From Fidelibacterota bacterium (GTDB lineage: Bacteria > Fidelibacterota > Marinisomatia > Marinisomatales > TCS55), in NCBI GenBank assembly GCA_014239505.1, contig JAAZYT010000160.1, forward strand, positions 1 to 18,195: 18,195 nucleotides of DNA, given 5' to 3'. Shown in pieces: positions 1-8,489 of this stretch (position 1 is its first letter; each line of letters begins with the position of its first letter). A model generated the notes under the pieces. It worked only from the letters and a program-made list of their open reading frames with translations, was not told the DNA's origin and ran no database searches. The position numbers and the translations under genes were made by a program.

Positions 1-762
1 ATTTGCCATGTAATTAGAAACAGTGCTTGAACTAAAGTTCATTCTCCATTTCCAGTCTGCACCCATTAATGCAGCAGCAGCAGCAGCTTCAGATGCGCCT
101 GCGCTAACATAGGGGCTAGCCGTATTTACAGGGTTAACTTTACCCCAGACTGCTTTGGCATGCCTAGTCCTTGCAACTAGAGATAAAACCTTTACAGCAT
201 TATCACCTGTAGCTAAGGATGAAGCTTTACCTAATATAGCAAGAGCTTCATCATATAACTGAGACATGTTAGCAGCTCCAATAGGATTTCCTGGTTCAGT
301 TTTGTCTGAGTAAACAAAATCCTCAAACATATCAGCAATATAGACACGAACCATTGCAGCACTTAAATAAGCCAAGACTAAGTCTTGGTCATTCGGTAAG
401 TCAGCGCCTAATCCTTCTAGGATTGTAATAGCTTTATCTGACATCCAACGTCCTTCACTAATATAAGGCCATGCTTGATCAACAAACTCATTATAGACAT
501 TTGTCATTCCACCTTTATCAATTTGATACCAAGCATCTCGTGAACCAATCCAAACAGACTCGTCAGTCGCAACTGCATGAGGCATCATCATATAAGTGAT
601 TCCTCGAAGAGAGGCATTCCAAGCACCATTTGCTAGTGCAGCTGCTGCACTAGGGTCTTGTAAGTCACCTTCAAGTAAACTGTTTGGGTTATCGACATCT
701 AAATCACAGCCAATCAAGGTAAATCCAAGAAGAAGGCTGATTAATTTTGTTTTATTTTTCAT
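1..762 (-). CDS. SusD/RagB-like outer-membrane lipoprotein, N-terminal part (C-terminus beyond window)
   Basis: I translated the minus strand from the ATG at 762; 254 residues are open to the left edge, about half of a usual SusD protein. Residues 1-19 are a lipoprotein signal (basic start, LLLGFTLIGC) with lipobox L16-I-G-C19, so the mature protein should be anchored to the outer membrane by Cys19. The sequence after it (DLDVDNPN, then an Ala-rich helix, a conserved WIGSRDAWY segment and a YDEALAILGKAS helix near 170-181) has the helical TPR-like look of SusD/RagB nutrient-binding proteins, which cap the paired SusC channel and bind its substrate. A second ATG lies at 768, but it is only 1 nt from the AGGAGG at 770-775. 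The ATG at 762 has a 7-nt spacer, so I chose it. The gene sits 12 nt after the SusC stop, in the usual SusC-SusD order. The substrate cannot be read from this part. Confidence 0.9.
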   Translation of the reverse strand, partial: MKNKTKLISLLLGFTLIGCDLDVDNPNSLLEGDLQDPSAAAALANGAWNASLRGITYMMMPHAVATDESVWIGSRDAWYQIDKGGMTNVYNEFVDQAWPYISEGRWMSDKAITILEGLGADLPNDQDLVLAYLSAAMVRVYIADMFEDFVYSDKTEPGNPIGAANMSQLYDEALAILGKASSLATGDNAVKVLSLVARTRHAKAVWGKVNPVNTASPYVSAGASEAAAAAALMGADWKWRMNFSSSTVSNYMAN

Positions 763-769
763 TTTCATA

Positions 770-775
770 CCTCCT
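770..775 (-). promoter_or_regulatory. Ribosome binding site for the SusD-like gene, overlapping the SusC stop codon
   Basis: A perfect AGGAGG (minus strand) begins on the last base of the SusC stop codon TAA (777-775). It lies 7 nt before the ATG at 762 and 1 nt before the ATG at 768. This decides the start at 762 and suggests that ribosomes finishing SusC re-initiate on SusD. Confidence 0.8.
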
Positions 776-3700
776 TACAGACCAACTTTGATACTTAAGT
801 TCCAAATTCTTGGAATTGGAACTCCGAAAGCATCAATTGATTGTTGAAAACCATTTAGACCACCTCTGTTACCACTTATAGAATTTGTCTCTGGATCTAT
901 ACCACTGTAATCAGTACTCATCCACAAGTTCTTACCTGAAACGGCAACAGTCATACTCTTAAGACCAAGGCGTGCAGCTAATGTTGCATCCACTTTGTAT
1001 GAGAGACTTAACTCACGTAGTCTAACAAAAGAAGCATCTTCTATTGTATTTAGACCACTGTAAGGTGATAGGGCTAAGTGTTTACGAACCCATTCATTGG
1101 CAGCCTCTAAACGACCTATTCCAGCATTGGCTGGATTAATCAACCTAGACTCGTTATCAGCAGCCTCAGGTGTATTTCTGCCAATCAAACTGTGAGACTT
1201 ACGAAAAGCATCAGTAAGGTTCGTAACTCCATAATCACCAAAACGTGATTCAAATAGAGTATTTAAACTCCAGTTTTTACCATAGTTAACTTTAATACCA
1301 AAAGAGCTAGTATAGTCTGGAGTTGGTTTACCAAGATTCCAGTCTAAAGCACCGGTTCCTTTAGCGCGACCAGCAGCAACATCAGCCTCTGTTGGTGTTG
1401 CCATTACAGGATTCCAGCCACTTCTTACACCAGCGCCGCCAGTAGTAAAGAAATTAAGTAAATCAGAATCACTATCTGATTTACCATCACCATTGATATC
1501 GATTGGATATTTATCATCTCGATTTAGCTTAGCACCAAAGTAGGTACCTGGAGCATAGCCTTCAGTTAAGAAGTTTCTGTAGCGAGGATAAGATCCACCT
1601 ACTTTTTGCTCAGGTGCACCACCAAGACTAACAATCTTTTCTTCCAAATAAGATAAACTTCCAAAAACATCTACGGACAGATTTGAATTACGGATAACGT
1701 TAGCATCCATACCAACTTCCCAACCACTTGCATCAAGCTGTCCAATGTTAGATAGCTGAGTACGGAAAAAACCGCCAGAAGCTGGATAAGCACGTTGAAT
1801 TAAAGCATCATCAACTGTTCGATCCCAATACTGGAAATCAAATGCTATCTTATCATTAAAAAGACCAACTTCACCACCCATCTCAATTTCAGTTGAGATT
1901 TCTGGTGATAAGGATGGGTCACCAACATTACCAGGTGCTAAGCCAGGACCAAACTCAGATGCCCATGGCAAAAAAGTTGTGAACTGGTCAAAGGCGCCAG
2001 GTTGTTGACCTGCTTTACCCCATGCAAAGCGTACACGCGCTGTAGAGACGGGACCAAGCTGTCCAATATGAGTAGTAGGTATGTAAGATACATTCACACG
2101 TGGATAAGTGATGGTACTGAAATCAGAACCAAATGCACTATTCGCATCTTGACGAATACCAACTGTTGTATACAAAAAGTCTGAGAAACCAATTCTAGTC
2201 TGCGCTAAAAAACCGGCTTCAATAACTTCAGAATAACTTGAATAAGGAGTACCCGGAGAACCTAAGGCACCAAGAACTTGAAGTCCTGGGCCTGGGAACT
2301 GTGATCCGCTACCTTGAATATCTTTATTAATAGTTTGAAACGCTTGAAATCCAGCAACATTTTCAAAGCTAAGACCGCCTAAATCCAATGCATAGTCTGC
2401 TTTGACATCCATTGAAAAGACTTTTTTATCAGCACTTCCCTTACCAAGATAACCTTGAACGTTTGAAGCAACTTTACCATCAACGTTATATCCAAAAGGA
2501 GTAAGGCTAGTAAACTTATTAAGAGTTGTATTCAAGCCAAAAGTACCTGATATATTTAGACCATCGGTTACTCTGTAGCTAGACTGCAATGAAATAGTGG
2601 TATTCTCACCTTCATTTTGTAATGAGCGATATGTCGTCTCACGTGCAGTAGCAAAAGCAATGGAGCCAGTAGCATTCGTTGCTGTTGAATGTTCAGGTTT
2701 CCCCATCTGAATAAGAGAGGTAGTACCATAAATATTATTATTATTCTGGATGGTATTATGATCAGTTTGAGAATAGTTTGTTGATAAACGAATTCTCATT
2801 CTATCCGTTGGAATAATATTAAGAGTGGCACTCATCATAAACTGATCTCGATTATCATTTGAACCAGGTTTAGTTGGGTCAGCTGAACCAACAGGCAAAC
2901 CTAGTAATGTCGCCTTCTCATCATATGGACCATCAGAGTTCAAATAACGGAGACTTGCAAAATAAGTAGCACCTGGAGCACCGCCACGGACAGAAGCTGA
3001 AACTGTTTGGTTTGAGCCTTTATCATAAATCCAACCAATAAAGGGTACTTCTATCACTTCGTACGGTTTTAAACCGGACTTAGCATAGTCAGGAAATAAT
3101 CCAGCCATGCGAGTTGCAGTTGCCTGGTCACGTGCAAAACCAGAGTTCTTCTTGAACCGACTTTCATCAAAGCTACTAGTAGAAGTACTCACCTCTGCAG
3201 TGAATTGCGGTTTAGAAATAGCACCTTGTTTGGTAAAAATTTGAATAATACCATTAGCAGCTTGCGTTCCATAAAGTGATGCAGCAGCAGCACCTTTAAG
3301 AATTTCAACTCTTTCAATTGCATCAGGGTTTATTTCATCCAAACGTGATGGAGTTCCACCACCAAATGAAGCACCCATAGTATTATCTAAACGAACACCA
3401 TCAAGATAAATTACAGGTTCATTTGATTGAGATAGCGTTGATGTACCACGAATACGGATTTGAGCACCTTCACCATTCAATCCACCATTTGGTAACATTA
3501 CTACACCTTTTTCACGACCTTGTAAAATATCTGAAAAATTAGTAATTGGAGCATCTTCAAGTGCGGACATATTTACCACACCAACAGAGTTACCAATTTT
3601 AGATTTTTCAACAGCTGTTCCGGCACCAGTTACAACCACCTCATTAAGGTTTAAAGCTGCAACGGAAAGACCAAAGTCTGACGTCGCATTTCCATCAACT

Positions 3701-3984
3701 GGTATATCTACATTAGCAGAGCTACTTGCAAAGCCAATATAGTTTGCGTTTAATCTCTGCGCGCCTGCAGGAACCCGACTAATTGCGTATTCACCATTAA
3801 TATCTGTTGCAGCACCTAAATTGGTACCAACAACAAGCACATTGGCTCCTACTAGTGGGTCGCCCGTTTGAGCGTCAGTGACTCGACCAGAGACAGAACC
3901 TTCTTGAGCCATTAGAAATGTAGACATTCCTAAAATCATCAAGAAAGCAGTCTTAAGTCTATTATTGATTAAATTATTAATCAT
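775..3984 (-). CDS. SusC/RagA-like TonB-dependent outer-membrane receptor
   Basis: A complete 1069-residue protein, normal length for the SusC family. A signal peptide (hydrophobic stretch 12-25, likely cut after A26) is followed by a carboxypeptidase-regulatory-like beta-sandwich (about 29-108, starting GSVSGRVTDAQTGDPLVGAN). Then comes EVVVTGAG at 115-122, and a plug domain with IRIRGTS (175-181), VIYLDGVRLD (191-200) and the SusC hallmark LKGAAAASLYG (229-239) before TKQG. The rest is a 22-strand-type beta-barrel ending in the hydrophobic strand WNLSIKVGL. An Asp-rich loop at residues 829-841 (DINGDG, then SDSDSD) matches the calcium-loop-like segment often seen in SusC barrels. The protein should import a large nutrient using TonB/ExbBD energy together with the SusD lipoprotein downstream. 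An AGGAGG 4 nt before the ATG supports the start. Its GC content appears higher than that of the plus-strand genes. Confidence 0.95.
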   Translation of the reverse strand: MINNLINNRLKTAFLMILGMSTFLMAQEGSVSGRVTDAQTGDPLVGANVLVVGTNLGAATDINGEYAISRVPAGAQRLNANYIGFASSSANVDIPVDGNATSDFGLSVAALNLNEVVVTGAGTAVEKSKIGNSVGVVNMSALEDAPITNFSDILQGREKGVVMLPNGGLNGEGAQIRIRGTSTLSQSNEPVIYLDGVRLDNTMGASFGGGTPSRLDEINPDAIERVEILKGAAAASLYGTQAANGIIQIFTKQGAISKPQFTAEVSTSTSSFDESRFKKNSGFARDQATATRMAGLFPDYAKSGLKPYEVIEVPFIGWIYDKGSNQTVSASVRGGAPGATYFASLRYLNSDGPYDEKATLLGLPVGSADPTKPGSNDNRDQFMMSATLNIIPTDRMRIRLSTNYSQTDHNTIQNNNNIYGTTSLIQMGKPEHSTATNATGSIAFATARETTYRSLQNEGENTTISLQSSYRVTDGLNISGTFGLNTTLNKFTSLTPFGYNVDGKVASNVQGYLGKGSADKKVFSMDVKADYALDLGGLSFENVAGFQAFQTINKDIQGSGSQFPGPGLQVLGALGSPGTPYSSYSEVIEAGFLAQTRIGFSDFLYTTVGIRQDANSAFGSDFSTITYPRVNVSYIPTTHIGQLGPVSTARVRFAWGKAGQQPGAFDQFTTFLPWASEFGPGLAPGNVGDPSLSPEISTEIEMGGEVGLFNDKIAFDFQYWDRTVDDALIQRAYPASGGFFRTQLSNIGQLDASGWEVGMDANVIRNSNLSVDVFGSLSYLEEKIVSLGGAPEQKVGGSYPRYRNFLTEGYAPGTYFGAKLNRDDKYPIDINGDGKSDSDSDLLNFFTTGGAGVRSGWNPVMATPTEADVAAGRAKGTGALDWNLGKPTPDYTSSFGIKVNYGKNWSLNTLFESRFGDYGVTNLTDAFRKSHSLIGRNTPEAADNESRLINPANAGIGRLEAANEWVRKHLALSPYSGLNTIEDASFVRLRELSLSYKVDATLAARLGLKSMTVAVSGKNLWMSTDYSGIDPETNSISGNRGGLNGFQQSIDAFGVPIPRIWNLSIKVGL

Positions 3985-3988
3985 TAAG

Positions 3989-3994
3989 CCTCCT
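3989..3994 (-). promoter_or_regulatory. Ribosome binding site of the SusC-like gene
   Basis: AGGAGG on the minus strand, separated by CTTA (4 nt) from the ATG at 3984. It is a perfect anti-16S match, unlike most plus-strand genes here, and fixes the start of the receptor. Confidence 0.75.
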
Positions 3995-4022
3995 AGGTTT
4001 TAAAAATTTAATAGAATTAGGG

Positions 4023-4053
4023 GGAATTCATCGAATATTACGATATGAGTTCC
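4023..4053. repeat. Imperfect inverted repeat in the SusC leader, candidate operator or RNA hairpin
   Basis: GGAATTCAT on the left (4023-4031) is mirrored by ATGAGTTCC on the right (4045-4053): eight of nine positions pair, with a further CG/CG pair inside after a small bulge. It lies between the candidate SusC promoter and the SusC ribosome binding site, so it could be a repressor site or a 5'-UTR hairpin. An AGGAGG (minus strand, 4051-4056) sits at its outer edge but has no start codon at a usable distance. The symmetry is visible; a function is inference. Confidence 0.35.
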
Positions 4054-4068
4054 TCCTGACTCTGTAAC

Positions 4069-4098
4069 ATGTTAGGCTTATAATCAATAAAAAGTCAA
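4069..4098 (-). promoter_or_regulatory. Candidate sigma70-like promoter for the SusC-SusD operon
   Basis: On the minus strand TTGACT (4098-4093, five of six bases of the -35 consensus) is followed after 18 nt by TAACAT (4074-4069, four of six of the -10 consensus). Transcription would begin near 4061 and leave a leader of about 75 nt containing the GGAA...TTCC inverted repeat. The -10 match is modest and the promoter consensus of this lineage is unknown to me. Confidence 0.35.
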
Positions 4099-4171
4099 CA
4101 CAAAAGAATTTTAGATTTCTCAGACCTTATTTAAGCCATTTTTATATGTTTAGAATAATTAAATTAAATCA

Positions 4172-5296
4172 ATGCGATTATGGATAAGAACATTAATTCG
4201 TAACAGTTTTTTTCAGGTAGGTGCAGGGATTCTACTTACAATGGTACTTGGCGGTATAATTCTACAATGGTTAGAACCAGGCGAAATATCTAAAAATGAC
4301 AATCCTTATTGGTGGGCCATAGTAACAATGACCACGGTTGGTTATGGTGACTTTTCTCCAGCAACACCAGCTGGAAGAATGTTTGCTGTTATAATTATGT
4401 TCATTGGTATTTCACTTGTGTCATTGCTAACAGCATCTATTTCTTCTATTTTTGTTGCACAAAAAATTCGGGAGGGTAAGGGTTTGGAACAATTAAACTT
4501 GAATGATCATTTAATCTTGTGTGGATGGAATCCTAATGGAGGTCGAGTATTAGACTCTATTCAACATCTAAGTGGTGGTAAGAAAAAAGAATTAGTTCTT
4601 ATTAACGAAATGAATGAGGAAGATGTCACCCAACTCAAGAATAGATATCAACAATTAAATATACATTTCGTTTCGGGTGATTTCACTCAGGAAGAAATAT
4701 TAAATAAGGCCAGTATTTTTGAAGCAAATACTGTTATCGTTATACCGAATACTACGGGTTCCGAAGTTGCAACTTATGATGAGAAAACCATTTTTGCGAC
4801 GTTAACAATTAAAAGTATGGATCCAAATATTCGTGTGGTTGCCTATTTATTAGATCGAGAAAATTTAACGCATATAAAGAGAGCAGATGCAGATGAAGTG
4901 GTCGTTGGAGATGATTTTAGTGCACATATATTAGCTTCTCATGTAGTTGACCCAGGAATACCACAGATTGCTAACCAATTAATTGAGAGTAATTCCAATT
5001 CGCGTTTTAGACGAGTAGAGATTCCAATGGAATTTATCAGTCAATCTTATAGTGATTTGTTTGATTATTATCGGAAATTAAATGGTTCGCTATTGATTGG
5101 TGTTTTTGCTGAGGATGAAAATCTTGGGATAGGTGCAATTCTGTCTTCGGATGCTTCAGCTCTTGATTCTTTTATTGAAAGAAAATTAAAAGAAGGAGGG
5201 ATAAATCTACAGGAAGAAAGCAAAATTAATGTAGTGATTAATCCAAGCAAAGACTATACTATTAAAGAAGGAGAGCGGGCTATAATTATACCGTGA
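4172..5296 (+). CDS. Two-TM potassium channel with cytosolic RCK (TrkA-N/TrkA-C) domains
   Basis: A 374-residue protein with the MthK-type layout. TM1 lies at about 14-32, the pore helix near 45-54, the potassium selectivity filter TVGYG at 55-59 (followed by D60), and TM2 at about 70-95. A Rossmann-like RCK-N domain begins at H113 (HLILCGWNPNG, in the place of the GxGxxG nucleotide loop). A TrkA-C domain fills the C-terminus and ends with the typical NPSKDYTIKEGERAIIIP. The protein should form a tetrameric inner-membrane potassium channel gated through its RCK ring. The ATG at 4172 has no clear Shine-Dalgarno sequence, but no better start precedes TM1. The next gene, 7 nt downstream, encodes a stand-alone cyclic-nucleotide-binding domain, which suggests a regulatory partner. 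The loop ligand (NAD(H), nucleotide or ion) cannot be told from sequence. Confidence 0.93.
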   Translation: MRLWIRTLIRNSFFQVGAGILLTMVLGGIILQWLEPGEISKNDNPYWWAIVTMTTVGYGDFSPATPAGRMFAVIIMFIGISLVSLLTASISSIFVAQKIREGKGLEQLNLNDHLILCGWNPNGGRVLDSIQHLSGGKKKELVLINEMNEEDVTQLKNRYQQLNIHFVSGDFTQEEILNKASIFEANTVIVIPNTTGSEVATYDEKTIFATLTIKSMDPNIRVVAYLLDRENLTHIKRADADEVVVGDDFSAHILASHVVDPGIPQIANQLIESNSNSRFRRVEIPMEFISQSYSDLFDYYRKLNGSLLIGVFAEDENLGIGAILSSDASALDSFIERKLKEGGINLQEESKINVVINPSKDYTIKEGERAIIIP

Positions 5297-5303
5297 GTTT
5301 ATA

Positions 5304-5807
5304 ATGAATAATAATCAATTAAATCAATTTCAGATTTTTGATGATCTAAATGATGATCAAATAAGTCAATTTCATTCAGCTCTTAAAGAAGTAACAATAG
5401 ATAAAGGCAAAAAATTTATTACGGAAGGAGAGCAGGGAGACTCCATATATCTATTATTAAGTGGTAGTGTTGAGATCAACCAAGCACTTACACTTTCTAT
5501 GAATAAAGGAGAATCAGATAACCGTGAAAAAGCAATTTTAAAGCTTACAAGCGAAATGCATCCTCAGTTTGGTGAAATGTCAATATTTAATGAAGGTGAT
5601 CGAAGAACAGCGAATGTTCGAGCAGAAACAACCTGCACTTTAGCACGTTTAGATAAATCGGATCTTTATTCAATTTGTGATGCGAATCCTGAGATTGGTT
5701 ATAAAGTGATGCGAAACCTTGGCCGAATCATATCGGGTAATCTTGTAAAAGCCAATCAAAATGTTTTAAAGTTAACAACCGCATTTTCATTAATATTAGA
5801 TCGTTAA
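5304..5807 (+). CDS. Stand-alone cyclic-nucleotide-binding (CNBD/CAP-type) domain protein
   Basis: A 167-residue soluble protein that is almost entirely one CAP-family beta-roll. Residues 35-57 carry the GKKFITEGEQGDSIYLLLSG strand set, and residues 89-104 form a phosphate-binding cassette with FGE (89-91) and RTA (101-103). The Glu and Arg that contact cyclic-nucleotide phosphate and ribose are therefore present, and ligand binding is plausible. An insertion of roughly 20-25 polar residues (about 60-85) separates the strands before the cassette. The C-terminal part is a helix (about 120-160) with no helix-turn-helix, so this is not a Crp/Fnr transcription factor. It starts 7 nt after the potassium-channel stop with no clear ribosome binding site, implying coupled translation and a likely role as a channel-associated sensor. 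The ligand identity and the partnership are inferences. Confidence 0.85.
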   Translation: MNNNQLNQFQIFDDLNDDQISQFHSALKEVTIDKGKKFITEGEQGDSIYLLLSGSVEINQALTLSMNKGESDNREKAILKLTSEMHPQFGEMSIFNEGDRRTANVRAETTCTLARLDKSDLYSICDANPEIGYKVMRNLGRIISGNLVKANQNVLKLTTAFSLILDR

Positions 5808-5852
5808 TTTTTATGCGCATCACCTATAGATAAAATCAAACTTTAATTTAAT

Positions 5853-8489
5853 ATGTCAAAAACAAAACTTGACAAATCTTATAATTGGAATGAGCTTGAA
5901 GATCATTGGTATCAACACTGGTTGGCAAACGATTATTTCAAAGGTGATTCCAATTCTAATAAAGAATCCTACTCCATAGTCATTCCTCCTCCTAACGTAA
6001 CAGGAATGTTAACGATGGGTCATGTCCTAAATAATACGATTCAAGATGTTCTTATACGTAAGGCCAGAATGGAAGGTAAGAATGTTTGCTGGATTCCTGG
6101 CACGGACCATGCATCAATTGCAACTGAAACAAAAGTTGTAACTATGTTGGAATCTGAAGGGATTGATCTTGAAAGTTTATCAAGAGATGAGTTTTTATCT
6201 CATGCCTGGGAATGGAAAGAAAAATATGGTGGAATAATAATTAACCAACTAAAAAAACTTGGTTGTTCTTGTGATTGGGATCGTGAACGATTCACAATGG
6301 ATGCAGGTTATTCAAAAGCAGTACTTGAGTCTTTTGTTCAGTTGTATAATAAAGGGTTAATATATAAAGGTCATAGATTAGTTAATTGGTGCCCGGTCTC
6401 GAAATCAGCAATAAGTGATGAAGAAGTAATTCATAAAGAAAAAAATGGAAAACTTTGGCATTTTATTTATCCTATATCTAATTCAGATGACTGTTTGACA
6501 GTTGCAACAACGAGACCAGAGACAATGCTTGGAGATACTGCATTAGCTGTCCATCCTGAAGATAATCGATACAAACATTTGATTGGGAAAACGATTACAC
6601 TTCCTTTGGTAGGTCGAAAAATACCAATAATAGGAGATGATTATGTCGATCCTGAATTTGGGACGGGTTGTGTCAAAGTGACACCGGCTCATGACCCCAA
6701 TGATTTTTTAATTGGTGAGCGTCATAGCTTAGAATTCATAAATATTATGAATGAAGATGCATCTATGAATTCGAATGTTCCGAATAAATATCAAAAACTA
6801 TCAAGAGAAGAAGCAAGAAAAGCAGTGGTTGGCGATATGAAAAACGAAGGAAGACTTGATAAAGTCGAAGATTATACGAATAACATCGGATATTCCGAAC
6901 GTGGGAATGTTCCCATCGAGTCTTATTTATCAGATCAATGGTTTTTAAAGATGGATAGTTTAGCTAAACCAGCATTGGAACTTGTTAATTCAAATAAAAT
7001 AAATTTTCACCCCTCTCATTGGGTCAAAACCTATAATCATTGGATGAAAAATATTAAGGATTGGTGTATTAGTCGTCAACTTCGTTGGGGACATCAAATC
7101 CCAGTTTGGTATCTTAATAGTGACCCGAGTCAAATACATGTATCTGTAGAGGGACCTGATGATCCAGATAATTGGACACAAGATAATGATGTCTTAGATA
7201 CTTGGGCCTCATCGTGGCTATGGCCTTTTGCAGTTCATGATTGGCCTAACTCCGATGAGAACTTAGATACTTTTTACCCTACAAATGCATTGGTCACTGG
7301 TCCAGATATTATCTTTTTTTGGGTTGCACGAATGATTATGGCAGGTCATGAATTTTTAAATGATATTCCATTTAAAGATGTGTATTTTACTTCAATCCTT
7401 AGAGATGAAACCGGTAAGAAGTTTAGTAAATCTCTAGGTAATTCTCCTGACCCATTTGATTTATTTAAAGAATATGGTACAGATGCAACACGATTTGGTA
7501 CAATGTTAATGGCACCTCAAGGTTTAGATGTTTTATTCTCAAATGATCGATTAGAGATCGGTAGAAATTTTATGAATAAACTTTGGAATGCTTCTCGCTT
7601 TGTACAAATGAATTTAGATGAAGAAGATATAATAACAACTAATTTAGATGAACTGAGTCTAGATCTTCCTGAAAAGTGGATAATTAATCGCCTGAATCAA
7701 ACAGCTCTAAAAGTTAATAAAGAATTAGAAAAATTTAGATTTAATGAAGCTGCTAAAGCTATATATGAGTTTACATGGAGTGATTTTTGCGACTGGTATA
7801 TTGAAATTGCAAAAACCAGGTTTTATGGAGTTGATAAACAAAAAGCAAAAGAGTCTCAGGCTGTTTGTATTTTTGTAATTAAAGGTATCTTAACATTACT
7901 TCATCCTTATGCGCCGTTCATCACAGAAGAAATATGGTCTTATTTTAAAAATGATACGGATAAAGATCTCATAGTATCTCCATGGATAAAAGGTGATAAG
8001 TCTCACCAAGATATTAATGCTGATGATTCAGTAGATTTATTAAAGCAAATAGTAACTGCGGTTAGAACAATTAGAAGTAGTATGAATGTACCTCAAGACA
8101 AAAAAGCAAATGTTTTAATACGAGGTGTAGGTGAAAATAGGTCAAAAATTGAAGCGTTTGAAAATATTATCATAGCATTAGGAAGAATTGATAAATTGAC
8201 TTTAGCGGATGAAATAGAAAAGCCATCGCAAACTGCAACTGCAGTAGTCCAAAAGATGGAGCTATTTGTTCCACTTAAAGGATTAATAGATTTAGATCAA
8301 GAAATGGAGCGTCTTTCTAAACGAATGAATGAACTTTCAGGCCATCTTGAAAACACAGAAAAAAAATTAGCAAATAAAAATTTTGTTGATCGGGCTCCTG
8401 ATAATGTGGTTAAGCACGAAAACCAAAAATTGCAGGACATGACAGCTGAATTTAATCTCGTAAAAGCAAACTTGGATATGTTACAATGA
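5853..8489 (+). CDS. valS: Valyl-tRNA synthetase
   Basis: A complete 878-residue class Ia aminoacyl-tRNA synthetase that charges tRNA-Val. The Rossmann fold begins with IPPPNVTG and the HIGH-equivalent T54-M-G-H57. The GTDHASIATE segment (83-92) has the Bacteroidota-type Ser. The CP1 editing domain carries ATTRPETMLGDTAL (218-231), which removes mischarged Thr. ISRQLRWGHQIPVWY (406-420) and LDTWASSWLWPF (448-459) are conserved ValRS blocks, and the KMSKS loop reads KFSKS (523-527). An anticodon-binding helical bundle follows, with a C-terminal coiled coil (about 810-878, MERLSKRMNELSGHLENTEK). The first HIGH histidine is Thr, which is unusual for ValRS; everything else looks intact. No clear ribosome binding site is visible in the 45-nt gap upstream. 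The stop codon overlaps the next start by 4 nt (ATGA). Confidence 0.97.
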   Translation: MSKTKLDKSYNWNELEDHWYQHWLANDYFKGDSNSNKESYSIVIPPPNVTGMLTMGHVLNNTIQDVLIRKARMEGKNVCWIPGTDHASIATETKVVTMLESEGIDLESLSRDEFLSHAWEWKEKYGGIIINQLKKLGCSCDWDRERFTMDAGYSKAVLESFVQLYNKGLIYKGHRLVNWCPVSKSAISDEEVIHKEKNGKLWHFIYPISNSDDCLTVATTRPETMLGDTALAVHPEDNRYKHLIGKTITLPLVGRKIPIIGDDYVDPEFGTGCVKVTPAHDPNDFLIGERHSLEFINIMNEDASMNSNVPNKYQKLSREEARKAVVGDMKNEGRLDKVEDYTNNIGYSERGNVPIESYLSDQWFLKMDSLAKPALELVNSNKINFHPSHWVKTYNHWMKNIKDWCISRQLRWGHQIPVWYLNSDPSQIHVSVEGPDDPDNWTQDNDVLDTWASSWLWPFAVHDWPNSDENLDTFYPTNALVTGPDIIFFWVARMIMAGHEFLNDIPFKDVYFTSILRDETGKKFSKSLGNSPDPFDLFKEYGTDATRFGTMLMAPQGLDVLFSNDRLEIGRNFMNKLWNASRFVQMNLDEEDIITTNLDELSLDLPEKWIINRLNQTALKVNKELEKFRFNEAAKAIYEFTWSDFCDWYIEIAKTRFYGVDKQKAKESQAVCIFVIKGILTLLHPYAPFITEEIWSYFKNDTDKDLIVSPWIKGDKSHQDINADDSVDLLKQIVTAVRTIRSSMNVPQDKKANVLIRGVGENRSKIEAFENIIIALGRIDKLTLADEIEKPSQTATAVVQKMELFVPLKGLIDLDQEMERLSKRMNELSGHLENTEKKLANKNFVDRAPDNVVKHENQKLQDMTAEFNLVKANLDMLQ

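Noticed and set aside
596..847. Plus-strand open frame of 83 codons across the SusD/SusC junction
   Set aside because: It runs antisense to two well-supported genes, spans their junction, and its protein shows no recognisable domain.
4020..4034. Four-codon minus-strand mini-ORF (MNSP) in the SusC leader
   Set aside because: It has no ribosome binding site at a usable distance and is too short to separate from chance.
5808..5852. Terminator or promoter between the CNBD gene and valS
   Set aside because: The 45-nt gap shows only a short ATGCGCAT palindrome; there is no GC stem with a T-tract and no convincing promoter boxes.
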